Positions 22,901 through 35,594 of a stretch of 64,000 bases of DNA are shown here, in pieces. Origin of the DNA: Gossypium raimondii (taxonomy: Eukaryota > Streptophyta > Magnoliopsida > Malvales > Malvaceae); NCBI RefSeq assembly GCF_025698545.1, contig NC_068576.1:51928390-51992389 (forward strand), written 5' to 3'. The notes beneath the pieces are model-generated. The model saw only the letters and a program-made list of their open reading frames with translations, made no database searches and was not told where the DNA came from. Position 1 is the stretch's first letter; every line of letters begins with the position of its first letter. The position numbers were made by a program, and so were the translations under genes.

Positions 22901-25900
22901 TGTAAAATCAGACAGAGCTAAACTCTCCTTTCAATAGTTCACTGTCTAGAACCAGAGAGCATCAAGCTTTCTCCCATACTTTACCATGTCAGACAAGAAT
23001 AATACAAGAAAAGCTCAGAAAACAGCAGAAATATTGCAACTATGGGTAACTCAAGAGAGTGACCAAAAATGAAAACAGAATCGACTATGATTAAAAATTA
23101 TACCAGTTCAACTGTGAGACACAAGGGAAACGATGGGGGTAGAAAGAGTCTGAGTTGCACAACCAACAAAAACAATGAAAAATACCCAATTCCCAATTTG
23201 GAAACTTTCTTAGATAGCCATACGATATGGTAGTTTTTTAATGGATATAAAAAGGAGAAAAAGAAAAAGGAAAAGGAAAAGGAAACGGAAACCTCAGGAC
23301 AATTGATAAACAAAGAAATTCAGTTAAATCATTATGAAGCGGGGCAAACATATATACCTGTTCAATATGCAGATGAAGTGGTGAGAAATAGAGAGAGAAA
23401 AGAGAGGATTAAGTTCAGAATAAAGTAGTTGTTATTGTAATGATTTCCCATTTTTACCATGTGCCTTATCAGTTCATTTTAGGGAGTTAATGTCAACTGA
23501 AAGCTTTCATTTTTATTCTTATCAAAAGAGAGATAAAAAATAGAAGCTTTCATTTTCCTTTTGGCGAACATGTACGCATTATGCAATGTGAAAAATTTCA
23601 CTCCCCCCCCCCTGTTTTTATTCTGATTTTTACCTGTTTGCAATCCCCATAGAATGTTGATTTGTATCTCCATTTTGGTGGTATATCAAGATCAACTTTG
23701 GGGCTGAAAACTCTGGACCCCATACCCTTTCCTTGTCTCACTGTCAGTGGAACTTTGCATTTACTGTTAAAAAAGAATTGCATGAAGGTGAATGTGTTGC
23801 AATAACCCCACAGTCTCCTCTCTCCCTCATGGGAGAAATGGAGGGGCTAACTAAACCACTGAGCCACATCTCATGGCCAAAAGCAAATCAGGGACCATCT
23901 GTTAAAATTATCACTCTGGGGGCAAAATTCATACAACTTTACAAATATAAAGTTGGGATTCTCTTATACTCAAATTGCCAAGAAAAAAAATCACAACTTT
24001 TTGGTGCTGTGCCTGTTATGGGTGAGCTTAGGAGTTTGGAGGGTGAATATGACAGAATCCTGTAATTCTGGGGTATCCATATCTTCATTTTCAGCTACAT
24101 GCCTACACGTAATTAATACTCTCTCTCCACACATTGGTTGATTTTAACCATTTTTATAATCTATTTCTTGGCCTATGGAAAGCTTAAATCCTGTCTCATA
24201 AATCATCTTTGTGATTCCCTTTTTGTAAGCCAAGGTCTTTAATATAGTTAGGTTATATCCTAGGTCAACTCACCATCAAAACCACATAAATGAAGAAACC
24301 AATAAGAAGAAAAAGAGAAAAAAAATGGAAAACTCATGAAAGTGAGTCAATGTCATTTCTTCTATTTTGCAACAGATCATTTCAGCGTCTATTTTCAATT
24401 ATTATTGTCTGCAGCAAACGAATCAATAATGCATGAACAAAGAACAATAATTGTATTGAGAAAAAAAAAAGAACTGGAAATATATATATATATAAAAGGA
24501 AAATGTTAAAAGAACAGAGGGAGAGACAAAAAGGCTTAATTGTTTGAAGAAAGGTATGTAGTTTCATCAAGTATGGGCAGGGAGTTCTTACAAGAACTAT
24601 GATGACAATCTCCATAATAGGTCCATAGACAGCATGCCATGCAAAGACACATGGGGACCGCCTCTGTATGTACTTTTGTTGGCTTTTCTTCGCATTCTAG
24701 ACTGGATATTCTTGTCTTTTCCTTTAGTTAACTACTAATTCAACCAATAATTTTAAACTCTGAAACTAGCTACCCTTGCTTTCCTATACCATGCCCAATA
24801 ACTCAATTGTTTGCTTTCCAATCCAACTTCTAGAAACCCATGTCTGTCATCAGCTATGTAAGTATTTTTTAAAAGGATATATTTTCTTGTATTCGATAAT
24901 CACCTAACTAAATTCGAAGACAAGTTGGGTTGGATCCTAAATGAAGAGTAAAGTTCTTCCAACATTATTTTCTCCGCCTATAAATTTGAATATAAATTTT
25001 TAAAGAACATGAAACATCGTACTATTTAACTGAATAAATATAAATGAAAAATCGTTATCGAGCTAGTGTAATCAGAAGGGTAAATTTCTTCCAGTTTCAA
25101 ACAAGAGTGTCATTAAATGGTCTGATTGAATGCTTGACCTGCTTTCTTTGTTGCCCTACAAATTAACCAAGTTTTAGCAATATGCTAAGTTTCAATAATA
25201 ATAATAAAAGACACAGTCTATGAGCTTCATCAAGGCGTCACTTATACGTCAAACAAGAGATTTGATCTTATCTTTGAAAATCAGGCAGCCATTGTTTGAG
25301 CCATTTTAATTTGGTAATAAGGAGAGGACAAAAAAGGTCTAGATCAATTGATGTAGGAAAACAACACGCCCACAATATCAGTCCTTTCACTTAGTAATCA
25401 ATTAATCTGTTTAAGCAAATTGAAATCCGAGAAAGGATTTGGTATCTAATCTTATCTATTATAGATTAAGGATAATCCTAAATTTTGGAACTCATCCATG
25501 TATGAAAACAGGCCACAAATCCTTCCTATTACACCGGATAAATATTATAATCTTTCTTCTTCGGAGCCTTATCTCTAAATATTTGAGTGAAATATAATTA
25601 ATTATATGATAAAAACAATCAAAGCCAACATAAATATTTGTTTTAGAAGAGTTAAAAATGTCATTACAGGACAAGAACCAGAAATGTAAAACACTTTTGT
25701 CCAAATTTATAGCCCCATAACATCAGATGCTGACATTTCAATCCATGCTATTCCAATTTTAAACCACATTTCTGGGGATTTTTGCATGAAAGGGAAGAGA
25801 GGGCGGCATTTTATGGATGACATCAAATATTTGCCAAAAGAATCATAAAAGAGAGGCAATTATTTAACAAGACTTGCCCCAACTGCATTTCAGCTACTTC

Positions 25901-26294
25901 CTGTGGCAAAATATGGGATATAATGTACTAAAAGAAAAAAAGAAAAAAAAAATTTGATGTATTACATAATATTTACATAGCAAGACCACAATCCATGAAT
26001 ATAAAATTAAATTTCCAAAATTATCAAAGCAAAAGGAATTGCCTGACTAACACAAAATCTGTACAAGGAAACGTATATGCTTATAACCATACCATTCCAT
26101 GAAAATGTATGTCATTTTAGCATAAGGTATAATGGCAGCATCCAGAAGAAAATTGCCAGATATTAGTCATTATACAATCGATACATAGCCTAAGAGGCAG
26201 CCGAGGTTCGTCTTATACAAACAATACTATTTCTTCAGACATGCAGGTTCCATATGTTTAAACTTTGGTTTTATGTACAAAAAAAATTTATGGT
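22901..26294. other. LOL1 5' region and spacer to EYA
   Basis: The part at 22901-23440 probably holds the LOL1 5' UTR with an intron. The remaining 2.8 kb is AT-rich spacer with low-complexity tracts: C10 at 23603-23612, an AT microsatellite near 24481-24495, and poly-A runs. No coding exons or transposon ends were recognised. Confidence 0.4.
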
Positions 26295-29258
26295 TTAGTC
26301 ATCATCATTTTCTGAATCAGGGTTCCCATACACAATAGAGAAATAGAAACCTACTGTTCTAAGTGTGAGGCCCGGAAACCTGTGAGAACTATTGGGCCGC
26401 AGGTCTACCTTGATAAAAGGCCAATTCATGGTTTGTGCAGCCTCGCACTCTTCCCATCCATCTCCAATTGCACAAAAGCGGGTATTTCGATTGTCAAAAC
26501 GTTCCTTGATCCACTGGAAACATTGTAGTTTCCCCACATCCCATGAACTGTAAACTGGAGAATAAATGTTTTGTAAGTACTAGGTCATTTGTTTTTTTTT
26601 TCTTCTCTTCACGATGAATAATGAGTTCACTTAAGAAAAACAGTATGCAGGCAAACTAGTGACGACGATAAATATGACTACCACCTGAACTCTTGAACTA
26701 CATGGAATGGAAAATAATGTCCTTATAGAGAGAATGGGAAAAAAAGGGTATTCTAAAGGAACTTGATACACGGAAGGTATCTTCTATGTGAAATCGAATT
26801 CTAGGCAATTCATCTCTTCCATTTAAAAGCTTTCTTCAACTGAAAATTTCCGCATTAACAAAAGATAAAATATTAAATTCCTGAGTCATGGCTAACAAGA
26901 GATATCTTTACTGGAAGATCAATTTAGGATAAGATTTTTTTTGAAAATGATGTGCGTTTAACCATCAATTACACTACCCTTGATTACTTCAACATTCATA
27001 AACTGCACAAAACATGAGGGACCTTCATAATTATCCTCTTAACATGAGTATGGCTAACTTAGCTGGAAAAGTCCTTTGGTTTTTGTGTCAAGGACCTGAT
27101 ATCAAATATTGAACTTGCCATGGACAGAAGTGGGGCACCCCTCGTTCAGTAGCTAGCCGTTGGAAGAAAAAAGTTTACTGTGTGGCATTTATTATGAAGA
27201 TACCACTTGCTATGAGGATATAATATAAGAGAAAGTAAGCATAGGCAGGCAGAATACAGTAATTATGCCAATTAAAGTAGAGGCCGGTGATAACAGTTTC
27301 TACATGTACTATGAAAAAAACATAGGTTACTTCAAGAGAATACAAGATTACTCACCATTTTCATGCGATATCAAATTGTCAAGTCGAAAGAGTAGACATT
27401 TAACAAGGCTAGGAATCAAAGACCCAGAAGTCACCAAAACATTTATGTGCCGGGACCCTGTAGCATTAGATCTGACAACCCCACCAGCAACGGTATTACA
27501 AATAGTAGGATCTTCATTCCCAGCTAAACACTGCTCCAAGAGTGCCCGTGCTATATTTAGAAAATAAAGAATAAATACTGAGCAAAGCAAGTGATTTAAG
27601 AGAAAACATGAGAACTTTAGCTCAAGTTCCAAGAAAATTCTTAATTTTTTATGGCAAAGCTAAAACTTAAGCTTCAAATTAATGCAGGTTCAGTGAGAAG
27701 GATATCTCTAAGCTTTGAAAGACTCTTAAGAGGTAACAACTTTAGTGAGTTTTGAGCCCCATTTTAGAATACCACAAAAACACATTGAATATGGTCTATA
27801 AGTAAAAACCTACGGCACACATCAATTGATCTGCTTCACATACCCCAATATACATAGCAGCTATAACCTTTATCCGAAATACTCAAGAAGTTAATCTTCA
27901 ACATTGATCTAAATCCAGAAAAAAGAATTCATAACACTCAATGAAAACGTGTAGTGACCACATCTAATTAAAACAAAACAGATTCAATATTAAGTATAAT
28001 ACTAGAACTGTCAACAACTCTAGTTCAGCACTAAACTAATGGCAGCTGGAAAAAAAAACTGAATGCATCAGTAGCCATATCATAGTCGGAACATACCAGA
28101 GGAAAGCCACCCATCTGTATACTCATCGGTCATTTTGTACAATGCATCCCAGAGATCCATCATCTCCGGGTCCAAAATATTGTGTAAACCCTGAAATGAT
28201 AGAGAGTTTTCTAAAAAAGAACGCACTTATGTTTCTATATCTAAGAAGCATTTGCAATTGCCTTTCTTATCTATTCATAGCCTTTGAAGAGAAAAATAAA
28301 AGAAAACACAATCAGAGGTTACCGTCGGTAAACAAAGGTATATATGAGGAAATACAAAAGATGAAGCTTTAAACTGAAAAATAAAGATTAAGTTGCCTAT
28401 GTCGTGCAAGGAAGTGCTTTCGAGCACCAAATCCCTATGATATAAGCACAATATTTCCTTTTACATAAATATTAAATCCCAGATAAGGACCCAACAGTGA
28501 GTACCTCTAGGAGATAGATCTATTTACCATTAATATTCCCTCATTGCTAAACCATAAGGTATTATCTGATATAAACTACATGATTCAGATTAAGCTATAT
28601 TAGATTTTCTGTGACAATTCCCCACAAAATTCCAACTAACGGTGGTACCTGTTGCTAAACCTTGACTTCATCAACATGTGTGGCAATAACTATGACAAGC
28701 AAATACAAACAGTAACTGGTGGAACAAAACAACTAACAGGAAGCACAATTTATATTAGGCTTGAAAGGCATCAGATGGAATACTTGTTTATACTTGTTGG
28801 CTATGAGTCGATGCCTGTATGCTAGTTTCCTTTTGTTGAGATCATCATGTGGAGGACTAAAACCATCTTGATTAAAATCATAATCAGACAGATCCTGCCC
28901 ATCATCATATTTGCTCAAGGCCTCAAGGAAAGGCTTATTGCAGTTTTCAATCTGCAGCACATTCAATATATATAACCGTAAAATTCAGTATACATAGTTG
29001 CAAAAAAAAAAAAAAAACCATAAAAAGGGAAAAAAGATAAATGAGAAGAAGAACCTAAAGACATACTTGCTCATAGAAGAAAAAATCATCAGAAATTTGA
29101 AGAATATGTTTCTCCCACATCTTTCCAATTTCAACACCTTTCTGAGCATCTTTTAAACCCGCGAAAGCCTCAGCGTAAGAACCATTCAACAAAGACTTGA
29201 GCAATATAAGGGTTTCATCCATGTCCCATATGTATACATTTGTTATCTGATTATTCAT
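26295..29258 (-). CDS. EYA: Eyes absent (EYA) homologue, HAD-type tyrosine phosphatase, about 302 aa
   Basis: Plant EYA, a metal-dependent protein tyrosine phosphatase of the haloacid dehalogenase superfamily. Coding exons on the minus strand: 29067-29258, 28784-28951, 28097-28190, 27356-27550, 26295-26554. HAD motif I is WDMDET (nucleophile Asp12, acid Asp14), motif II lies in NVLVTSGSL, and motif III is GDGWEE with metal-binding Asp248. The length is close to the Arabidopsis protein (about 307 aa as I recall); plant forms are essentially the EYA domain alone, without the animal transactivation region. An upstream exon ending at 29501 splices onto the coding start; its frame has a stop and no ATG, so it is 5' UTR and Met at 29258 starts translation. 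The protein ends in an acidic DSENDDD tail. The gene is head to head with the RING gene. Confidence 0.93.
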
Positions 29259-29500
29259 ATCTATTAACCAAAACAAAGACAACACAAAAATCAAAATACC
29301 CAACTGCATCAGCCCATAATAAAAAAAATAATATCATATAGCTATATTCATGGTCTAAATCGATTTGCCTAAGCTATTCAGTTTTCATCAGGGAAAAAGA
29401 AAAAAGCCAAAAAGGTCAACTTTGATTACAAAGTCAAGGATATGATAAATGTCACTAGAGATCACGCAAAATAAAAGGGTAATGAGGATTTGAAGTTTAC

Positions 29501-29680
29501 CTTTCTGGGTCAATGAGTTCAATGGTAAAGATGGAGCAGAATGAGTGAGCTGAGCGTTGCTATTGAAAGAACAGTATTCGCAGTTCGAATAAATTTTCTC
29601 AGAGAATATAAACCCGAAAAGAGAAATACCAAATAACAATGGCGTCGTTTATGGTCCGCTATGTCCATGCTATGTTGAAA
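29501..29680 (-). other. 5' UTR exon of EYA
   Basis: Ends in CAGAAAG followed by GTAAAC at 29500 and pairs with the acceptor TTAATAG just before the start codon exon. The outer limit is approximate, as no transcript evidence was available. Confidence 0.5.
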
Positions 29681-30296
29681 TGGGTTCGGCCGATTAGCCT
29701 TGAAATTCATGAAAGAAAACCCAACACTTTGGACTTATTCTACTAGTCCAACAAGAAAAAACAGATCCTCTTAGAAAGAACAAGAATTCAACAACAAAGA
29801 ATGCTAAAAATACCACATCATTGGGTTCTTTGTTTACACCCCGAAAGGCGAAAATGGCCTAAAAATTTGGCCCAAACCTTTCTTCAGGAAGGACACACAT
29901 TTGCCCGATTTTTGGACAGGTCCTCACATGACACAACAACACAGCGCCAGAAATCGCTGATATTGCCTCCCACGTTCTCACCCCTTTTTGAAACTACAAT
30001 ATATAACTGCAACTAATAAATAAGAAGCTGAATATTTTCCCAGTTCTCCCTTCTCTAACCTCTCTGCGTCTCCCCTTCAACACTGAAACAAACGAACCCA
30101 TATTCACCTAAATCTCGTAAGTGTTTCTTATTTGTATCTCTTAACAGACCCTTTTGATTCTTGTATTTCTCTTTGTTGTTATTTTGATCTGCATGTCATA
30201 TTTTCTTGCAGTTTTTTTTATATAAATTTTTTTGAATCTTGATTTATTTTGATTGTATTGAGAAAAAAAAAGGGGGGGGGGGGGAAACACAAACAG
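29681..30296 (+). promoter_or_regulatory. Shared promoter region between EYA and the RING gene, with RING 5' UTR
   Basis: About 600 bp between divergent genes. A TATA-like CAATATATAAC at 29998-30008 would serve the plus-strand gene. A possible 5' UTR intron runs from GTAAGTG at 30117 to TTCTTGCAG at 30211. A run of 13 G (30272-30284) after a run of A lies just upstream of the ATG. Confidence 0.4.
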
Positions 30297-33198
30297 ATGG
30301 GTTGCACTAGAGACAAGCATATACGGTCGGCCCGAAGGACCCGATCGGTGAAACACGAAACCGATCCTTGCTGTCTTCTTGACAAAGCTTCGATATCCAA
30401 ATCCATACTTGAATCGGGTATCAAACCCTTGAGTTACCATTTGGGTGTAAATGATTCGACCCAATGCCCTAATCTTAACCCTAATAACAACGCCAATGCT
30501 AATTTTAATGATCATGGTTGGGGGTATTGCACTGAGGAAGAATTAGAGGAAATTTTGTTGAAAAACCTGGAATTTTTGTACAATGAAGCGATAACTAAGC
30601 TTATATCGTTAGGTTACGATGAGGATGTTGCATTAAAGGCTATTTTGAGAAATGGGCATTGCTATGGTGGAATGGATGTTTTGACTAATATTTTGCACAA
30701 TTCATTGGCTTATTTGAACAGTAGTTGTGATAATAGTAATGGGAGTAATTCGGAGGAATCCGAGTCTGGTTTTCCAGATTTGAGGCAATTGGAGGAATAT
30801 TCGCTGGCCGGTATGATTTGTTTGTTGCAGCAAGTTAGGCCACATTTGAGTAAAGGTGATGCTATGTGGTGTTTACTTATGAGTGATCTTCATGTAGGTA
30901 GGGCTAGTACGATGGAGATTCCATCACTTCCTTCTCCTAATGGGTGTAGTCCGGTTTCAAATACCCTAGAGAGTGTTGATAATAACGGGGTTGGTGTTGT
31001 TTCACCGGCACTGTGTAGATTTCATGGTGGTTGGGGGTTTGGGAATGGAGGTGACTTTGCAGTGAATGGGTTGTTTTCCTGTGGTGCTGAAATGACTTTG
31101 CAGAGGGATATTGAGTGTCCTAAGAGGTTCAACCTTTCACCTTCAATGAAGTCTTTGTTGAAAAAGAACGTTGCTATCTTTGCTGCAAGTTTTCGAGCCA
31201 ATTCAAAACAAATGCAGACACAAAATCAGGCATGTGTGGGCACATTGTCTAGTGGGGATGCCCCTCTGGCTGTTGCTGGGGGTGAGGTTTCTGCTGAGAA
31301 ATCAGAGGAGTCACAGAATTTGATGAGCCAGGATGGGGTTAATTCAGTATTGAGTAAATTTCGTGATTTGAATATTGATGAGAATTTAGAGCGTGCTGGG
31401 GAAGATCAGAAAAGTGAGATGATAATTTCTCTGCTTCATCAGATTAAGGATCTTGAGAAGCAAGTGAAAGAGAGGAAGGACTGGGCTCACCAAAAGGCAA
31501 TGCAGGCCGCAAGAAAGCTTAGTAGTGATCTAACAGAGCTTAAAATGTTGAGGATGGAAAGAGAAGAGATGCAGCGGATGAAGAAAGGGAAACACACAAT
31601 AGAGGACTCAACCATGAAAAGGTTGTCAGAGATGGAGAATGCCCTGAGGAAGGCTAGTGGACAGGTGGATCGGGCAAATGCAGCTGTGAGACGGCTTGAG
31701 ACTGAGAATGCAGAAATCAGAGCTGAGATGGAGGCGTCTAAATTAAGTGCATCAGAATCAGTCACAACATGTCTGGAGGTTGCAAAAAGAGAGAAAAAGT
31801 GCCTGAAGAAGCTTTTGGCTTGGGAGAAACAGAAAGCTAAGTTACAGGATGAGATTGCTGATGAAAAGGATAAGATTAAAGATCTGCAACGATGCTTAGC
31901 TCGAGTAGAGCAGGATCAGAAAGAAACAGAGGTATATCATCTTTACATATTGACACATGTGCTTACATGCATAAGATATCTACTCCATCTCTTTAGGCCT
32001 AGTTTGATTGTTATCTTAGTTTGAAATAGTGGGAGATCTATTCAGCATTGTCAATGTGTATTGGGAATGCTTCTTTTTGTACCATAAATAATTTATTGAC
32101 TTAGAGACCCCTTATACATAAGCTGTCTTGTCTAGTTCATCTTAAGGTCTTATGTTAGAGAAGCACGTGATCCTATTAGAAGCTGGAATTCACATTCTGG
32201 ATTTATGTATCGTTAACATATATGTGTGATGTGAATCTGTTGGAAAGGACAAGACTCATTATTTTGGGTGTAAAATGGCCAGCCTAGGGAGGTGCCTCCT
32301 CTGAGCAGCAGCCAAAGAAAGCTTAGTACACAGAGGGACTCTTGTATGTATGATTGTGAACTTGCTTAGATTTGATCTGTGAACAGTAACTCTCAACTCT
32401 TGCTCGTGTAGTTCAATGCCCCCTTTTTCTTTTTGTGGATGAGAGCTGATTGTTTCCCTGGTTTACCTCTTTTAGTAATCTATGATTGTGCATTTGTTCT
32501 AGTTGATACTTATGTATCTGATTTATATTTTATTTTGTCCCTGTTTTTGGAGGTTTTAGTTATTTATTTGTATGATTGACCCTTTTATGTTCATTTTCTC
32601 TCCCATGCTTTTGAGTAATCTTAGATCTCCCAATTTCAAGAGATTAGCAATTATTCTGTGTCATTTTCTTCTTTTATAGTTAAAATGGAGAGAGGAGTTA
32701 AAGTCCAAAGAACTTGCCTTGGCTCAAGTTGAGGAGGAACGATGCTCCAAGGAAGCAGCTGAGGCAAGCAATAAAAGGAAGCTTGAAGCTTTGCGCTTGA
32801 AGATAGAGATTGACTTTCAGCGTCATAGGGATGATCACCAACGTCTTGAGCAGGAGCTATCCCGTCTGAAACTATCTTCTCAATCTACTGAGTTGAATCA
32901 TCAGTCCGATAATTTACTCACAGGAAAGTCAGAAGGTACAAAACCCCAGGGAGAAACAATTGCTAAGTTGCTTAATGAATTAGATAAGCTAGAGGATTCT
33001 TCTGAGAAAGAAGTTAACGGTGATAGAGAATGCATAATATGTTCAAAAGATGAAGTCTCTATTGTATTCCTGCCTTGTGCGCACCAGGTTCTATGTGCTA
33101 ATTGCAATGACAGTTATGGGAAGAAGGGTAAAGCTACTTGTCCATGCTGTCAGGTGCCGATTGAACAGAGGATTCGTGTTTTTGGTGCTAGTTCATAG
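30297..33198 (+). CDS. MIP1: RING-type E3 ubiquitin ligase, MIP1/RF298 family, about 717 aa, two exons
   Basis: Putative E3 ubiquitin ligase. Exons 30297-31931 and 32680-33198. It opens with the family signature MGCTRDKHIRSARRTRSVK and DPCCLLDKASISKSI. Next comes the WGYCTEEELEEILLKNLEFLYNE block and a UBA-like segment (LGYDEDVALKAILRNGHCYGGMDVLTNILHNSL). Residues from about 390 to 625 form a long coiled coil rich in Lys, Glu and Leu. The RING finger is at the C terminus (663-702): CIIC, LPCAHQVLCANC and CPCC. Family relatives are RF298, RF4 and MIP1 (MND1-interacting protein 1); the length of about 710 and the EYA/PLL1 neighbourhood favour MIP1. The Met at 30297 is chosen over an upstream in-frame one at 30249 because the family starts at MGCT and the extra codons translate the A/G runs. 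Confidence 0.93.
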
Positions 33199-35594
33199 TC
33201 ACATTTTCGGTTTAAGAAAATACTATGCAACCAAAGTTTCATACTTGGTATTATGCGGTATTCTTATCCTAGCGCCAGTGAGACTGCTGGCTTTTGCATA
33301 TACCTAAACATGCTGATACTACTTTAGCATGATGAGTTTGTATGTAAATAATTACCGATGTTCTCTAAGGCTTATGCTTTAAGCCTTAAAATAAGTTGAA
33401 GCCCGTGCTTGTTTTGTTGCCATCAGGTTGAGAACCTGAATTGAGCAACTCTCATATGTTCTATTCATGACAATACCAATCCCATAGCATTCAATGGATA
33501 TAATGCTTTCCTGGCCTAAAGGATTTCGTGCTGAGTTCTTAGCCCTTGCATAATGAAAACCCATTTTTATCTTCTTTTCCTGTTCCATGGCTGCAATAGA
33601 CAACTGTTGAACCATGAATGTCATCATTTATCAAGCACCAACCACTTCAAAACTAGGTGTTTTTGTAACTTTTAAGATATTTCAAGATGGTTTCAGCAAA
33701 AATAAGCAGAAAAGAAAAAGGGTATTCTAGATATATCTAGCCATAACAATACCAGAAGAGAAGTTTATTTTCTTTTTATGGTAATTAAGAAGGATTCTTC
33801 TAATATGAACACTCTTTTAGGACTTCTTTTAAAGAGTTTTTATGGGATAATTATTTTAAAAACGATCTTGATAAATGAGATGTATTTAAGTCTAGTTGCC
33901 AAAATTAAAAATCATTTAAGTCTTAATAAATGAGATGTATTTTATATCCACTTTTAATAGTGTAGTAAGAAAAGAAAAGGGAGAGATTTTTATGCATACG
34001 AAACCTTTTAAAACATCTGGTGTAGAAAAGTGAAAAAAAAGTTGAGAAAGCAAGCAAATAATAGACAACCAAATGGGAGGAAAGCAAAGGAACCAAACGG
34101 CAAAAGCAGAGCTTCATATGGAAAGGTTGAGAAAGCACGAGAAAGAAGGTTGGCAGTGGGAACAGCTGTTGGAGAGCAACCGACGCAGTCGCCCTATGAA
34201 AATGGTCACACTATGGCTATGGCTATGGCAATGGGATGTTGATGTTAGGTTATCAAACAATCAAATAATAAAAGCCTTAGCCCTTTTGTTATTCCTTTTC
34301 TTTCAAGTTACTATTTGCTGAGTTAGTCCGTGACCATCCCTCCCCATATTTCATAGGCAAACAAACTTCCCTTTTCGAGTCCAAAATCTTTTTGGTCAAC
34401 CAGCTGTGCAAATCCAACCACAATTTTATGTGTCAAGCAGAGACCGAGAGAGAGAAGGGTGCGGGTGCAGGTTGGAAAATGACTTTGGGATCCTGGCCAG
34501 CTCTATGTTTTAATTGGTTCAACTCAACTTTGACCAATGTGTTGCCAATTCTTGGGAGTTCATTAATGTAGTTTATACGGTAGTTGAGATTTGAGAATCT
34601 CCATCACGGTCTTAATTTAGGTTTAACTCAAATTTGATTTAAGGGATGTTTAGAGATAATGGTAAAGAGTATTACCAGATAAATTCTTAGCTATACATAC
34701 TATACTGCAGCTAATATAGGCTCCATATAGTCTGGTGATTCAATTCTGTTGAGTTTGCCAACAATCTATCCTATATACATACAATTATTAAGATTCCATA
34801 AGATAATTGTGTCATGATTAAATAAAAAGTAAATAATGATTTCATATATAAGCTATAACTATTGCATATGGAGGGCTTATATTTGCAACTATTGTGACTA
34901 TGAGTCTATTTTTCTCGTTAATGTTTTTTTCCTAAAAATAGAATGTTTTTATTAATTATTATGAAAAAATTAAAATATATTTTCAATAAGATAAAAACTC
35001 AAATATGTCAAATGTTTTCTCAAGTACAAAACTATTTATCAACTAAATCATATATATATGTATGTATCATTTTCTTTTGTAACAAGTGAATAACCTCATT
35101 GCTTGACATATCATCATCTTTTATATTAAACTAATGTGGAACCCATTGTTGATAAAAAATAAAATATTTGAATCATAAAAATATTTTATCTATGATATAT
35201 TATGTTACCATATTTTATAATAAAAAGAAAATACATAAAAAAAGAAAATTAGTAAATATATATATTAGGCAAACTTGATGTTTCTCCTTTTCGTTGACTT
35301 TAGCCACTGTGAAAATGACAAAGGTTTCAATACGTACACTTTATAATGGACGGCATGTGATTATGGAAATAAGTCGCCTCGCTCCATCCCTCTTCATATA
35401 AAGTAACATTGCCTCCTCTCAAAAAAGTTGGAGTTGCTCGCAAATAAACCAATAACTCCCCCCACAAAATATATAACACCATATTTTTACTCTTCTATGC
35501 TCCTTTCTGGTCTGTATCTTCACAATTTCTTTAACTAGATACGTGCCCAATAATTGCTCCACCATTTGTCACATACCTTGTTTGTCTCAAAAAT
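33199..35594. other. Spacer between MIP1 and ALMT
   Basis: About 2.4 kb. It includes the MIP1 3' UTR, a local repeat ATAAATGAGATGTATTT at about 33870 and 33926, and a small GGCTAT repeat at about 34213-34230. A TATA-like CATATAAAG (35395-35403) lies about 190 bp before the ALMT start. A short open frame at about 34030-34242 has no family features and is not called. Confidence 0.4.

Noticed and set aside
30141-30515. Minus-strand frame over the MIP1 start
   Set aside because: It is antisense to the conserved MGCTRDKH N terminus and crosses the A/G homopolymers.
34030-34321. Two overlapping plus-strand frames near 34.1 kb as genes
   Set aside because: Composition is Lys/Arg-rich from purine-rich DNA, with no family features or splice context.
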